The position numbers and the translations under genes are program-made. From NCBI GenBank assembly GCA_958450365.1, contig CAUEEP010000735.1, positions 935,501-999,500 on the forward strand: a stretch of 64,000 bases of DNA, in the 5' to 3' direction. Below are positions 10,325 to 21,100 of this stretch, piece by piece (position 1 is the stretch's first letter; each line of letters begins with the position of its first letter). Source of the stretch: Mesorhabditis belari. Its lineage: Eukaryota > Nematoda > Chromadorea > Rhabditida > Rhabditidae. The notes under the pieces were generated by a model that saw only the letters and a list, made by a program, of their open reading frames with translations, searched no databases and was not told the DNA's origin.

Positions 10325-10457
10325 ATTTTAGCCTATCACAAGTATCACGGAGAACACTCAAATGGTCATGGCCCAATCGCTGGAAAAGTGAATCAACAAG
10401 GAAAATTGAAAGTCGTTGCCATGACTAGGGTGAAGCCCTTAACAAAAAATGTACATA
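10325..10457 (+). other. Exon-like repeat, copy 1 (YHKYHGEHSNGHGP)
   Basis: After TTATTTTAG, an open frame reads YHKYHGEHSNGHGPIAGKVN, then RVKPLTKNVHT. Two further copies lie at 15495-15625 and 15857-15985. A maT element has inserted into this copy at 10456-10457, and the downstream part resumes at 11735. The frame is kept across three diverged copies. The product is not recognised; it may be the last exon of a lost or undetected gene. Confidence 0.5.
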
Positions 10458-11734
10458 CAGGGTGCGGCATAAGTATGGTTACAGACTCAGAACCGTGTAT
10501 CGTAATGAAATATGAACGGATTCATGTAAATTTAATTTAAAATTAACAACAGTAATCATATTCATTTAAAAATAACAAATTATTCAATATAGGCACCTTT
10601 ATTCTTGATAACGGCTTTAAGACGCTTTGGATAACTTTCCACCGCGGCCCGCAGGGTACTTTGTGGAATTTCCGCCCAGGCTTTCTTCAGAGCCTTTTTC
10701 AGACTTTCAAAGTTTGCATGTTTTGTTGTGCATGCTTTTTACTCCAAAATTGCCCAAACACAGAAATCCATAACACTCATGTCGGGCGAATTAGCTGGCC
10801 ATTCATTGGCGGGAATGAAGTCGGGCAAATTGTTTCGACACCACTCTTGAGTCTTTTTTGCTTTGTGCGCTGGGGCGCCGTTTTGCATCAACGTCCAGCG
10901 CTGATTTTGATAATCTCCTTGACTCCACGGCTGTGCATGTTTTGTGAGAACGTCCAGATACACGTCTGTGCTAATTTTCAGCCCTTTATTAACGAAAATC
11001 AGCGGTTGCTGACACCTCTGCAAAAACCATGACTCCTACTGGATGTGAGTTCCTGTCCACAAATCGGTCACTTTTATTTGCTTCTTGAGGGCTGTAAGCC
11101 AAAATTCGATCATTTTGAGAGTTGAAAACTTGCTCAATGTTGACTAATTTCTCGTCGGTAAAAAGCATCGTCAGACGCTCATCATTTGCGGCCCTCGCAA
11201 GAAGAAAAGCACATTTTTGCTTCGTGTTTCTCATTTGAAGATCCGTCAGGCCATTATGCTTCCTTAACTTGTAAGGGTGAAGACCCAGATCCTTTTTGAC
11301 GATACGACGGATAGTTCTATCAGAAACATTCAATTGGGAAGCCATTTTTCTCATGCTCCGGGCAGGATTGCGCTTGATTCGTTTCTTAATGATTTTCTTG
11401 AGTCTCGTGTGATCAATTTTTGGCGGACGTTCACTTTTAGGAAGCTCTTCGACTCTATTTTGTTGCAAAATGCGGTATACCGTCATTCGATGCATTTTCA
11501 GCAGTTTGGCAATATCCGAAGTTGATCGTCCTTGTGCTCCAAGCTGAAGAATAGCGGCACGGTTGGGAGAAGCCTTCACCATTATGTCCAAACTTAAAAA
11601 TTTGCTTAAAAACTCCCACATAATATAAAAAAGCATTCAAATTAAGAGAAAATAACCCTTTGGCAAGAAATAAAAATCAATCAGTTTCTTAAATCAATGT
11701 TACAACCTTGTAACCATACTTATGCCGCACCCTG
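10458..11734 (-). mobile_element. Full-length maT-type transposon
   Basis: Perfectly bounded element of 1277 bp. The left end CAGGGTGCGGCATAAGTATG (10458) is matched by its complement ending at 11734, about 26 bp each, with TA at 10456-10457 and 11735-11736. The empty site is visible at about 15615, where the same host sequence runs uninterrupted through GTGCATACGTGATTTG. The transposase gene lies on the minus strand. Confidence 0.92.
10580..11582 (-). pseudogene. maT (D,D37D) transposase, inactivated
   Basis: Start at 11582 (MVKASPNRAAILQLGAQGRS; an earlier ATG at 11636 is less typical). Residues 10-60 and 70-110 form two helix-turn-helix units (STSDIAKLLKMHRMTVYRIL; SQLNVSDRTIRRIVKKDL). 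The first catalytic region is MLFTDEKLVN, the second LMQNGAPAHKAKK, where Asp of the usual QDGAPAH is Asn, and the third NSPDMSVMDFCVW. The frame shifts near 11020 and a TAA follows WAILE at about 10735, after which KKALKKAWAEIPQSTLRAAV and a stop at 10580 complete the tail. These lesions make the copy non-autonomous, although its ends are intact. Confidence 0.85.
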
Positions 11735-11867
11735 TACGTGATTTGATTTTGTTTTTGATTGTTCAAAAAATTTCTAATAAAGGTTTCCTGGCTGTACATG
11801 CAATTTTTGTGTGTTTGATGCTGCAAAAAGGTTTTGTAGTTTTCGCATTCAATTAATGGGTTTTTTT
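11735..11867 (+). other. Downstream half of exon-like repeat copy 1
   Basis: Continues the host repeat interrupted by the maT element. It contains the TTTCTAATAAAGGTTTCCTG stretch with AATAAA, also present in copies 2 and 3, so it may be a 3' untranslated region with a polyadenylation signal. Confidence 0.45.
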
Positions 11868-12120
11868 CGACAGGTGCAATTTCTCAAAATTTGGGAGTGT
11901 CTATGCGGTGCGCTGTCACACAGCGCATTGCGAACATGACGATTAAATACTTCAAGGAATTGGGAACAGATGCTGATAGAGCTGGCCAAGGAAAACGGTG
12001 TTCTGTAGTGATTGGGTCCAACATCAAAAAAGTGTGAGAGGGGTTGCGTCGTAAGCCGGAACGATCAGCTCGGCTCATGTCACCCAAAATGGGAATTTTG
12101 GAGCTTTCTTTGCGTTGAAT
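11868..12120 (+). pseudogene. maT transposase N-terminal fragment
   Basis: Nearly identical to about 16695-16950 of the maT element at 16498-17772 (starts GACAGGTGCAATTTCTCAAA). It has no terminal repeats and no open frame, and is fused to the CCAGGC-rich repeat that follows. Confidence 0.7.
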
Positions 12121-12520
12121 TGTGCGGCTCAGGCCTGGTCTGGACCAGCTAACACCAAAGCCAGTTCTAGGCCAGTTGCTCGGATCGTCCTGCAAATGGC
12201 ACCATCCAGCCAGTTCTAGGCTTTATTCATCCAAAAGCCTCTAGACCCATCAAAGCCAGGCTTGGACTTGGCTTCTAACTAGGCACTGGTCTTCGCTGGT
12301 TAGAGCTTCAGGCCAGAGCCAGCCAGGGCCAGCTACCAAGCCTGAGCTTGGTTGGGACATCTCTGACTTGAGCTTGGCATGTTCTATGGTTTCTGGCAAG
12401 CCTAGGTACTTGCTATTAGGCCAGGAAAGCAATAAAGAGAAGCCATGCCGGTAGCTAACCTACAATAAGGCTAGGTCGGACAAGGCATAGACATGTCCAT
12501 TTCCGAGTTTTGGCCGCCGG
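12121..12520. repeat. CCAGGC-rich dispersed repeat, copy 2
   Basis: Same orientation as the copy at 2055-2480, sharing GGCTCAGGCCTGGTC at its start and GGTAGCTAACCTACAATAAG near its end. Confidence 0.7.
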
Positions 12521-12639
12521 GTCGTGTCAAAATATAATAGCAAATTCACCAAATGTTTTTTAAGAAATATTGTTAACATAGATATTTATTTGAACGCAGC
12601 AATGAAATAGGCAAACCAAAATTAACAACAACAAATTAC

Positions 12640-13890
12640 TTGTATTGATAAGCAATTTGTAATTTGTAATAATTTGTAACTCACTAGTGCTATTGGAAAA
12701 ATTACTGCTTGAATCCGATCCTTTTTCGATATGTAACTCCCCGTCTGTAGCAGCTATCTTCAGAGCCGAGCGATATCCATAAAGAGTCTCCAGCGAAGTT
12801 GGTCAAACTCTACTCCTAAAATTAGCATTTGTTTCTGAATACAAAAGAGACTTTCCTTTTGATTAAGGCTAACTATAAGGGCCGACTTCAATGTTGTAGG
12901 GGCCATCCGCTGTCGTCGACTGTTTGCCAAGTCAAACCACACTTATTACAAATTGTACCTGAAAACACGCTCCGAAGAAACGAAACTAGCTGGTCGCGAC
13001 ATATATTGAACCGCAATCGGATATAAACTAAAATAGTAACTGAAAACTAGAAAATAGAGCGAACAAACTTTTTAAAACGAGCTTTGTTTTGGAACCACCA
13101 CAGGTACAAGTTTTCGGTAGTAGACGGACGGGCTTCTTTTGTACAAAAGTCTACGTAGTCGTCAATCTCGAGCTATAACACCTTAATATGCACTAAACTT
13201 AGATTTTACCCACCTGCAAAGTTGAAAAGCGTGTTTTTTGAAGACCGGTTCGACGAGAAGCCATTCCCGTGGATTGATTTCATGGCTTTCCGGATCCTTG
13301 CGCATGTCGGGCTCAATTTGATCATCTAAACAAAGGGAATCTAAGCATAAAACGTAACAAATTTATTTTTTGAGAAAGGCTACCGTTTTTGAAGAGGATC
13401 CGCTCTTTTATGTTATTCCAGACAAGCTCGCCATATAAACTACATCTGCAACTCCAGCGTGGGTCCAGAAAAAATTGCTTCTTGCAAAAACTCATCCTGA
13501 TAAGCTTCTGCGGTGGCTTTGTTGAGCTTGTCTGTGAATTCTTTGCATATATCGATAAGAGCTTCATCTCCTAGCATCATTCTAAAATATTAGATAAGAA
13601 TTTGGGCATTTAACAACAAACTTTTCACTGGTTATTTTCATAGTTTTCAATAAATAAATGATATCCGAAGGTGAAGAACTATCAGACGACATCTAAAAAT
13701 TAATAATAATAAAATAAATAAAAATGGCATTTACCTTTCTCGAATATTCGTCAAAAAGCCCAAGGAATCCGACAATTTTTTTTACCACACAAAGTTCTTC
13801 TTCGTCTAGCACATCTTTATTTATCTCTCGTAGGATTGCATTTATCGGACGTGTCGAAAATGCAAAGCTTTCAACAAAATGTAAAAATAC
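12640..13890 (-). pseudogene. hAT-type transposase fragment with C-terminal domain, copy 3
   Basis: Related to the two copies at 2.8-5.2 kb but retains about 340 bp (12781-13117) that they lack. On the minus strand this extra part reads YLWWFQNKARFKKF, then after a frame change SFVSSERVF and ANSRRQRMAPTTLKSAL. WW...SSERVFS...R..L.P.T... is the hallmark of the hAT C-terminal dimerisation domain, which confirms the family. The middle part (13567-13322) carries the LDPRWSCRCSLY region with a frameshift. No terminal repeats were found, and the gene is dead. Confidence 0.75.
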
Positions 13891-13921
13891 CTACTGCTCG
13901 CAAAGAATCAATTAGTAAATA

Positions 13922-14482
13922 CAGTGCGTTTCAAATTCTTAAACGCACCCTCTAAAATAGCGGATTTTGCATTTTGACCACCGCTACAACTATTAATCTT
14001 TTTCTGTTAGAAAGAGCATTTCTTAAAACCTAAAAAACACAAAAAATAAGCATACTGTAAAAAGTAAAAATTTTCAAAATAGAAACTTTTTGCTAAATCA
14101 ACCGTTTCAAATACTTAAACGCACTATGAAAATATTTTTATTTATCGATACAAATTAAAAATCAAAGGTAAAAAATCAAAACTAATAATCTGTACACGCA
14201 CTAGAATGATTAATTACTTCAAAAATGCGGTCTGGCATTGAATTGATGAGGTTTTGAAAAGCAAAGACGTCAAGATAGCTTCAGGCCAAACGAATCGCTG
14301 TTTTAGGTACAAATATACGTCTTGAAACTGACGCTGATTTTTCTAGGCAGCTTGGACAAGTATTCGGCATAAATTCCCTATCGGATTGATGTCTGGAGAT
14401 CGAGCGGGTCAGTCCAAAGTTGCAATTTTGTTGTTGTTCAGCCAATTTTGTTGTTGTGCGTTTAAGAATTTGAAACGCACTG
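13922..14482 (-). mobile_element. Internally deleted Tc1-like element
   Basis: 561 bp bounded by CAGTGCGTTTCAAATTCTTA and its complement, about 28 bp each, flanked by TA at 13920-13921 and 14483-14484. An extra internal copy of the end motif (CCGTTTCAAATACTTAAACG) lies at about 14101-14120. The minus strand between about 14420 and 14215 keeps only the transposase C-terminus (ARSPDINPIGN, normally SPDLNPIEN, so the last catalytic residue is lost). Confidence 0.85.
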
Positions 14483-14589
14483 TAGAAAGTTGATAGAGTT
14501 CTCGATTGCAAAAACATTGAAAATGGACGGGTTGTGATTGTGATGCGAGTGTGAAAAAGGGAATATTTAATACTAAGGTTTTTCCTGAC

Positions 14590-15310
14590 ACTGATCTTGC
14601 CTACCAGAAAGCTAGGTTTAGCCAGAAGCCAGGTCCCATTCTGGTTTTCGGACTTTGTCTTGCACCACCTAGCTTTATTGTAGGTTAGCTACCGGCATGG
14701 CTTGTCTTTACTGCTTTCCTGGCTTAATAGTAAGTGCCTAGGAGCCAGAAGCCAGAGAACATGCCAAGCTCAGGTCAGGGATGTCCCAACCGAGCCCAGG
14801 CTTGCTAGCTGGTTCTGGCTGGCTTTGGCCTGAACCTGTAACCAGTCAAGACCAGTGCCTAGTTAGAAGCCACGTACAAGCTTGGCTTTGATGGGTCTAG
14901 AGGCTTTGGGATGAATAAAGTCTAGAACTGGCTGAATGGTTCCATTTGTAGGACGATCCGAGCGACTGGCCTAGAACTGGCTCTGGTGTTAGCTGGGGCA
15001 GACCAGGCCTGAGCCTAACCCATCTAAAAGATTCCTGCCAAATTCTTTCATCTTTCACGATGAATACAAAGCAATATCATCTAGCCCAATGCACTCCTAT
15101 CAGGACGAGGAAAAATGCTGTGTATCACCCACTTGCACGTAAGGAAAATCCGAGCACGGTTCAACAAAGGGAATAAATTTTTGCAGTGCCTACATATGAT
15201 TGATTTCGGTTGGCATTCCACGGTAAATTGTGATTCAGAGAAAAGCGGCTAACGCTTTTGGTTCTGCATTGTGTTTCACCTGTCTTTTGGAAAGAAATTC
15301 ATTCTAATTT
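14590..15310. repeat. CCAGGC repeat copy 3 plus receptor-flank copy 3
   Basis: 14590-15010 is the inverse of 2055-2480. 15020-15310 continues as the inverse of 1560-2045 and the direct counterpart of 7860-8190. The order of the two blocks is preserved between 1.5-2.5 kb and 14.6-15.3 kb, so they were duplicated together as one inverted segment. Confidence 0.75.
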
Positions 15311-15364
15311 TATGAATAGGCGTTGACTAGCAAAAACATACGAAAGAAGAATAAAGGTCAATTT

Positions 15365-15492
15365 TTTAAAAGACTTGGGCGGATGGTGGCCCAAAGACAT
15401 TGAATGTGAACCCATAAGGCGGCCATCGAATCGAATTTCTTTCCCTTGAGGCGCGGCTTCACAAATGTTCAATTGGGTTGAGATCCGGTGCT
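15365..15492 (-). pseudogene. Tc1-like transposase C-terminal remnant
   Basis: Minus strand reads PDLNPIEHL followed by frameshifted sequence resembling the tail of a Tc1-type transposase. About 125 bp remain, with no ends or other domains. Confidence 0.55.
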
Positions 15493-15760
15493 ATCACAAT
15501 TATCACGGAGAACACTCAAATGGTCATGGCCCAATCGCAAAAAAAATGAAGCAACAAGGAAAATTGAGAGTCGTTGCCAAGACTATGGTGAAGCCCTTCA
15601 CGAATAATGTGCATACGTGATTTGATTTTGATTTGAGTGTTTTTTTTATTGTGCAAGAATTTCTAATAAAGTTTTCCTGGCTGCACAGACAATTTTTGTG
15701 TGTTTGATGCTGCAAAAAGGCTTTGTAGTTTTTGCATAATTTCAATTAATGGGTTTTTAA
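15493..15760 (+). other. Exon-like repeat, copy 2
   Basis: Reads YHNYHGEHSNGHGPIAKK, then KPFTNNVHT and stop, followed by an AT-rich block with TTTCTAATAAAG like that downstream of copies 1 and 3. It holds the empty site for the maT insertion in copy 1. Confidence 0.5.
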
Positions 15761-15784
15761 ATTTGAAATTGCCAACAATGCTTT

Positions 15785-16135
15785 CAATTCCTGTTGATCT
15801 TGATGAATCTTGAATCTTGAATCTTGAATCGACTAGAATCATCGACTTATTTTAGCCTATCACAAGTATCACGGAGAACACTCAAATGGTCATGATCCAA
15901 TCGCTGGAAAGGTGAATCAACGAGGAAATGTGAAAGTAATTGACACGGCCAGGGTGAAGCCCTTCACGAATAATGTGCATAGGTGATTTGATTTTGATTT
16001 TGATTTGAGTGTTTTTTTGATTGTTCAAAAAATTTTTAGTTTTCCTGGCTGCACAGACAATTTTTGTGTGTTTGATGCTGCAAAAAGGCTTTATAGTCTT
16101 CGTATTCAATTAATGGGTTTTTAAATTTGAAATTG
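15785..16135 (+). other. Exon-like repeat, copy 3
   Basis: Preceded by three or more GAATCTT units (as is copy 1 at 10280) and TTATTTTAG. It reads YHKYHGEHSNGHDPIAGKVN and ends TNNVHR stop. Substitutions relative to copies 1 and 2 keep the frame open throughout. Confidence 0.5.
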
Positions 16136-16497
16136 AATAGCCAAAGCTCAAAGCATAAGTCTAACATGCATTTTTTTTGATTAATCTTTAATGCTTTTTG
16201 ATTAGTAGGTGATAAACAAAGAAGCAAAGCTTTTATTGTTTTGAAAAACCAATTATACTTTTAAAATAAACCAGCATCTATTCGTCAAAATGATCGATAT
16301 TTTTTCAAAAAAAGCGGCAAAACAGTCTAAAAGAATGAATCTTACAAGCGACGGGCCCCAGAAAAAGAAAACGGAACTTGAAAAAAAGTTTCTATTGTCA
16401 AAAATAGAAAGAGTTGTTATCTGGTTGGTAGTTCAATGATAGCCAAGTCTAGAATTCACAATACTCTTGCTTTTGCATTCACGTCTACAGGGTGCAT
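16136..16497. other. AT-rich sequence without recognised feature
   Basis: No splice-supported frame, repeat or terminal repeat was recognised between the exon-like repeat and the maT left end. Confidence 0.5.
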
Positions 16498-17772
16498 CAT
16501 AATTATGATCCTGGGGGTGTCAGCTTTATCTGTGAGCATTTGGTGTTACCTATATGTTTTTATTTTATATCTTTTGCTTTTCTCATGTTTATTCTTGTAT
16601 TATGATATAATTTCTAAGATTATATAGTGTTTTTATTTGAAATGGTCAAGCCGAGTGTTCATCGGAACTCGATCATAGGGTTGTATCGACAGGGGCTTTT
16701 GACAGGTGCAATTTCTCAAAATTTATGGAGTTTCTATGCGGTGCGCTTTCACACAGCGCATTGCGAACATGACGATTAAATACTTCAAGGAATTGTGAAC
16801 AGATGCTGATAGAGCTGGCCAAGGAAAACGGTATTCTGTAGTGATTCAGTCCAACATCAAAAAAAGTGTGAGAAGGGTTGCGTCGTAACCCAGAACGATC
16901 AGGTCGGCTCATGTCACACTAATTGGGAATTTTTGAGCCTCCCTTGCGTTGAATTGTGCGGCGCGAATTCAAGATGAAAGCTTTCGAAAAGAACAATGTC
17001 AAGGGCTCACCGAAGCTGCCGAAAAGAAAAAAAGAGAGCGACGTGAGGCTCAAGCGATTCAACCAACGCGGCTGTCGTGAGATCTTTGTCCTTAGATGAT
17101 CCTCAAATTATTCAACGTTGCACAAGTGCTAAACAAGCAAAATGACCGAATTTATGCAATTTTCCAACCCACAAATCAATATTGTTCTTCATCCAGCTTC
17201 ACTCTTGGTATGGGCAGGGATCCCGGCCGATGGAAAGACTCCTCTTGTCTTCGTCAGGAGTCAAAGTCAACAGTCAAGCATATTTGGACATTTTGCGACA
17301 AGACGTTTTGTCCTGGGCTCAATCTCATTTTGGACAACGCAGCTGAATATTTCAGCAAGATAGAGCACCGGCTCACAAGTTTCGAATAGTCCAGGATTGG
17401 TGTGAGTAGAACCTACCCGATTTCATCTCATTCAACGAGTGCCCTCCAAGCTCGCCGGATCTTAATCAGCTTGTTTTTCAGTTTGGTCAATCTTAGAAGC
17501 TAAGTTGTGTGCTAAACCACATCGAAAAGTTGACTCGTTAAAGAAAGCGCTTCTTAGCATGGGACGAAAGCATGGGAGGAGCCTGATGTTGCCTACTTGC
17601 AGGCCACAGTTGACGCCTTTCGCCCACGTCTTGAAGCGTGCTTCCGCTAAAGAAGGAATTTGTGAAATTTGAGTTTTACACTTGTTCAATATAAATAAAG
17701 ATTATTATAAAACTTCGTTATCCTTGGGTGACTTGTTTTTCGGTTAGTACCGACTGCCTTATCTGGGCCCTG
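16498..17772 (+). mobile_element. Degenerate maT-type element, near full length
   Basis: About 1275 bp from CAGGGTGCATCATAATTATG (after TA) to a right end GGGCCCTG before TA at 17773. A start-like ATGGTCAAGCCGAGTG at 16640 opens a transposase frame that soon breaks. Later pieces include VWAGIPADGKTPLVF and AHKF-like remnants of the middle catalytic region. Deletions, for example within the VPSG stretch near 17255, and many stops make it dead. It is the best template for the fragments at 3.8, 5.4, 6.1, 6.4 and 11.9 kb. Confidence 0.8.
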
Positions 17773-18174
17773 TATACGGCTTATCAAATGAATAACCTAG
17801 GACAATGCAGCTACAGGAAATAAAAAGCGAACTTGCCAAAGTGGGCCGTTGAAATATTTCGTCGGCTTAAGGAATTTATTAAATAGATCTGCAAGATCTG
17901 CAACAGATCCGCGCAAGACAAGTGGGTTTTTTTTGCAAGTTTTCTTTCCGTTAATTTCCCAAAACCAGTTTGTTTATAAACAACAATCATCTAAAAGTCA
18001 AATTTGTAGTTTGCATTCGAAGTTAGAATAAAAATTGAATCGATAAGCAGTTCCAAGTACAATACGAGGCACTTCTGAGGATACGAAAGAGAGAAATATC
18101 ACCTGTTTTCTGTGAATGCTTTTGTTTTCTGTGAAAGAATTCATTTTTCACTTTCCGATTCCCCTTTGATAGTT
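17773..18174. other. Intergenic, presumed upstream region of the Srh gene
   Basis: No gene or repeat recognised. Given its position it should contain the promoter of the receptor starting at 18175, but no specific element could be identified. Confidence 0.5.
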
Positions 18175-21100
18175 ATGATGGAAGAACTCGATCTTCATGT
18201 TGGCGATGATTGGTTTATCGGAATACGCATCGTTTCGAGTGAGTCAAACTTGACTTTGTTGACTAAAAACTTACTTAAAATGTTTGTTTGTTTGCTTCCT
18301 AGGATTTCCTTTCTGTTTCACACAAATTCGGTTTCCTCAAATCACAAGTAAACTTAACAATTGATCGGAAAACTTGGATACAGGTTTTAACAACTTTCTC
18401 TCATTTGTCTAACTGTATCTAGCTTTGAGCTTGAATTTTGAATAAGGTTTAAATCTGACGTAAAACAATTTCTAGTTATGGGCTCATTGATGAACCTCTT
18501 CGGCCTCTATACAATCATGGTTCATTCACCGAGAGAAATGAGAGAATACTCGAGTGGATTGGTTAACTTGCAGGTGAATCGGATGAATGTTGGACTCGGC
18601 TAACGATCATGTCGATGACTTGTGGTGACTGAATTGACATAACAAGTTGCAGGGTTAAAATAACAGAGAGCTTTAAGATGTAATCGATCAAGCTATTCCT
18701 TACTATCACTCAGCTTTCATCTAGATAGCAGCCACAATTTGTGATCATCATGCTTCACTTGCCGGTGCTCCATTCTTCATTTTTCCCTTATTTGGTGGTT
18801 TTTCATATGGATGGTTGCCGATTTTCGGAGTTTCCCCAATAACAGAACTGGTCAGAACTAATACATGACTCGTTTAAAATCAGTAGAAAACAATCTAGCA
18901 AAGCTTTGGCGAAGAGTTCGATTGACTCTGACATTTGCCTGATTGGGTGCCTGATTTCAAAAATCTTAAATGGACGCTGAGATATTTCCATTTACTTATA
19001 ATAGGAGCCTGTATAGATTAATGACATATTTGAGCAGGAACCTTGAACAAATTCAAGACGACCCGGGTCACCGGTGACTCGGGCCATTTTTTGCTGATTC
19101 CATCAACCAAACAAGCTAAAAATGGGTACCTGGGGGTTTTTTGGGCTGAGGAATTTGAATCCGAAGTCAGATTTCAAAAATCTTAAACGAACGCTGAGAT
19201 ATAGCTGTTTTTTCGACTAACGAGCATTGCTTAATTCGCCCTTTTTTCCAAGCGCCAGAAAGTCCTTTTCGATCTATTTCGGTTCAATTACCCAAGTTTT
19301 TTTTTGGTTAAATTTTTCCTCAACAAGCCAATAAAAATATTGGCTTGATATTGTATTTAAAGAAGGCTTTATGCCTGCAAAAAGTGTCTTTAAAGTTGAC
19401 ATTATCTTCCAACTTTCAGACTAAATCACCTTGATTTTCAGTTCATCGGGGTGGCCCTCGTCGGCCACACCGAAGCCGCCTCTTTGTCTCTGTTTTTATG
19501 TCGACAACAGTTCATTCTACCACCAAATCATTGGCTCAAGTTGTCGAAGAAGTAAAAAGAGATCTTACAGCTTTTTCGATTACTTCTCTAGATTTCGTTA
19601 TGCCACATATTCGCTGCTGACACTTTTCCCGTATCTCCATGTCACTCTTGAATATTTTTACATTGCTGCACGGCACAACTTGACAGAGATTCGCGAATTT
19701 TACTTACTGGTTGGCTGTTTTTATCTTCAAATAAGCGAAAACCTCACAGGAATACCCAATCTTTCGCCAATTCATTCAATCCGAGCACTTCGATGCCATT
19801 CCACCGGATACTCTCAACTTTTTCATGTACAATACGGGTGGTTATGCGATTGTTTTGCTGTTGATGATGATTGGTTAATGGCTTTAAACTTGTTTTGTTT
19901 TCAATCTTTGCTCTTTAGCCCTTGCTCTTTCGTCATTTCGATCATTGAAGGTTCAGATGGATTCACTCGAAGTTCAGCAGATCGAAAAGCAGAAACAATT
20001 GGTTAATGCCTTGATCATTCAGGTAACCAAAAGCTTCGCAGCAAAAAGCAAAAGAATTGGCGGCGGGAGGAGGCGAACTTGCGACCTTTCTCTTCCGTTC
20101 GTTTGAGCGACGCGCGTTAACCACTCAACTACTCGATAGCGCACTTGTCGCTAGCCCACATGATGCGGGTTCGACTCCGGGCCGGATTCGGCACTTTTGG
20201 TTTTTTAAAAATTTAAAAACATGTTGCACAACTAAATGAAATTCGAAGCCAAACTAACTATAAATCATTTGAAACGGCCTACTCGGCGCGGAGTAGTGCG
20301 CACAGACAGACAGAGGTCTTAGTCCCTTTATATATAGTAGATGCTGGCGATATTCGTTTTTATTTTTCTTTCTAATTCATTCAAGCTACTCAATTGTCAA
20401 TCAATGTATTATCCTGATACGCGTTTTCATTGATTTTCACACCAGAAGGCACAAAAACGAGCGGCGACTTTCCATCCGATGTGATTGCTGCCCAAGCCAT
20501 AAGTGACGCGGGGTGAAGAATATGTTTTATCGCCTTGTGTGGATTTGAAACAGCGTAAATACGATCATTCTGCTTATTAAGCACTTGCTCGACAGTAAAC
20601 AACTTCTCATCAGTGAACACAATGGAACGACGTTGCTGGCGCGGGCATGGTTGAAGAAGATCTTGACACCAAGCCTTTCGTTTTTTTGCTGTTCCTGTTA
20701 AGCCTTGGCACTTGTCCTTCTTGAAGGCTTTCAATTTGAGGTGTTTTCGAACAATTCTCTTCATCAACGGCTCGAAAATCACAGACTCGCGCGCCAAGCG
20801 ACGTACGCTTCGCTCCTGATTTCTTCTGATTTTCTCGATCTTCTTGACGACGCCTCCTGTAATGACAGATCGCTTCCTGTCTCGTCCCAAACAATCCCTA
20901 TTCGTTCCAAAGGCTTTAAACCGTGTAATCGTTTAGTAGACGTTGGCTAGACTTGTTCCCAGACGATTCTGTATTGAGCCTGCCGAGAAACCCCTTTGAC
21001 GGAGATGGATGATTGACTGACGGTGGATCAAAGGCTTCACCATTCCGACAAATCGATTACCTTAAACAAAAAATTTGATTTATATACTCGTAAGTCATAA

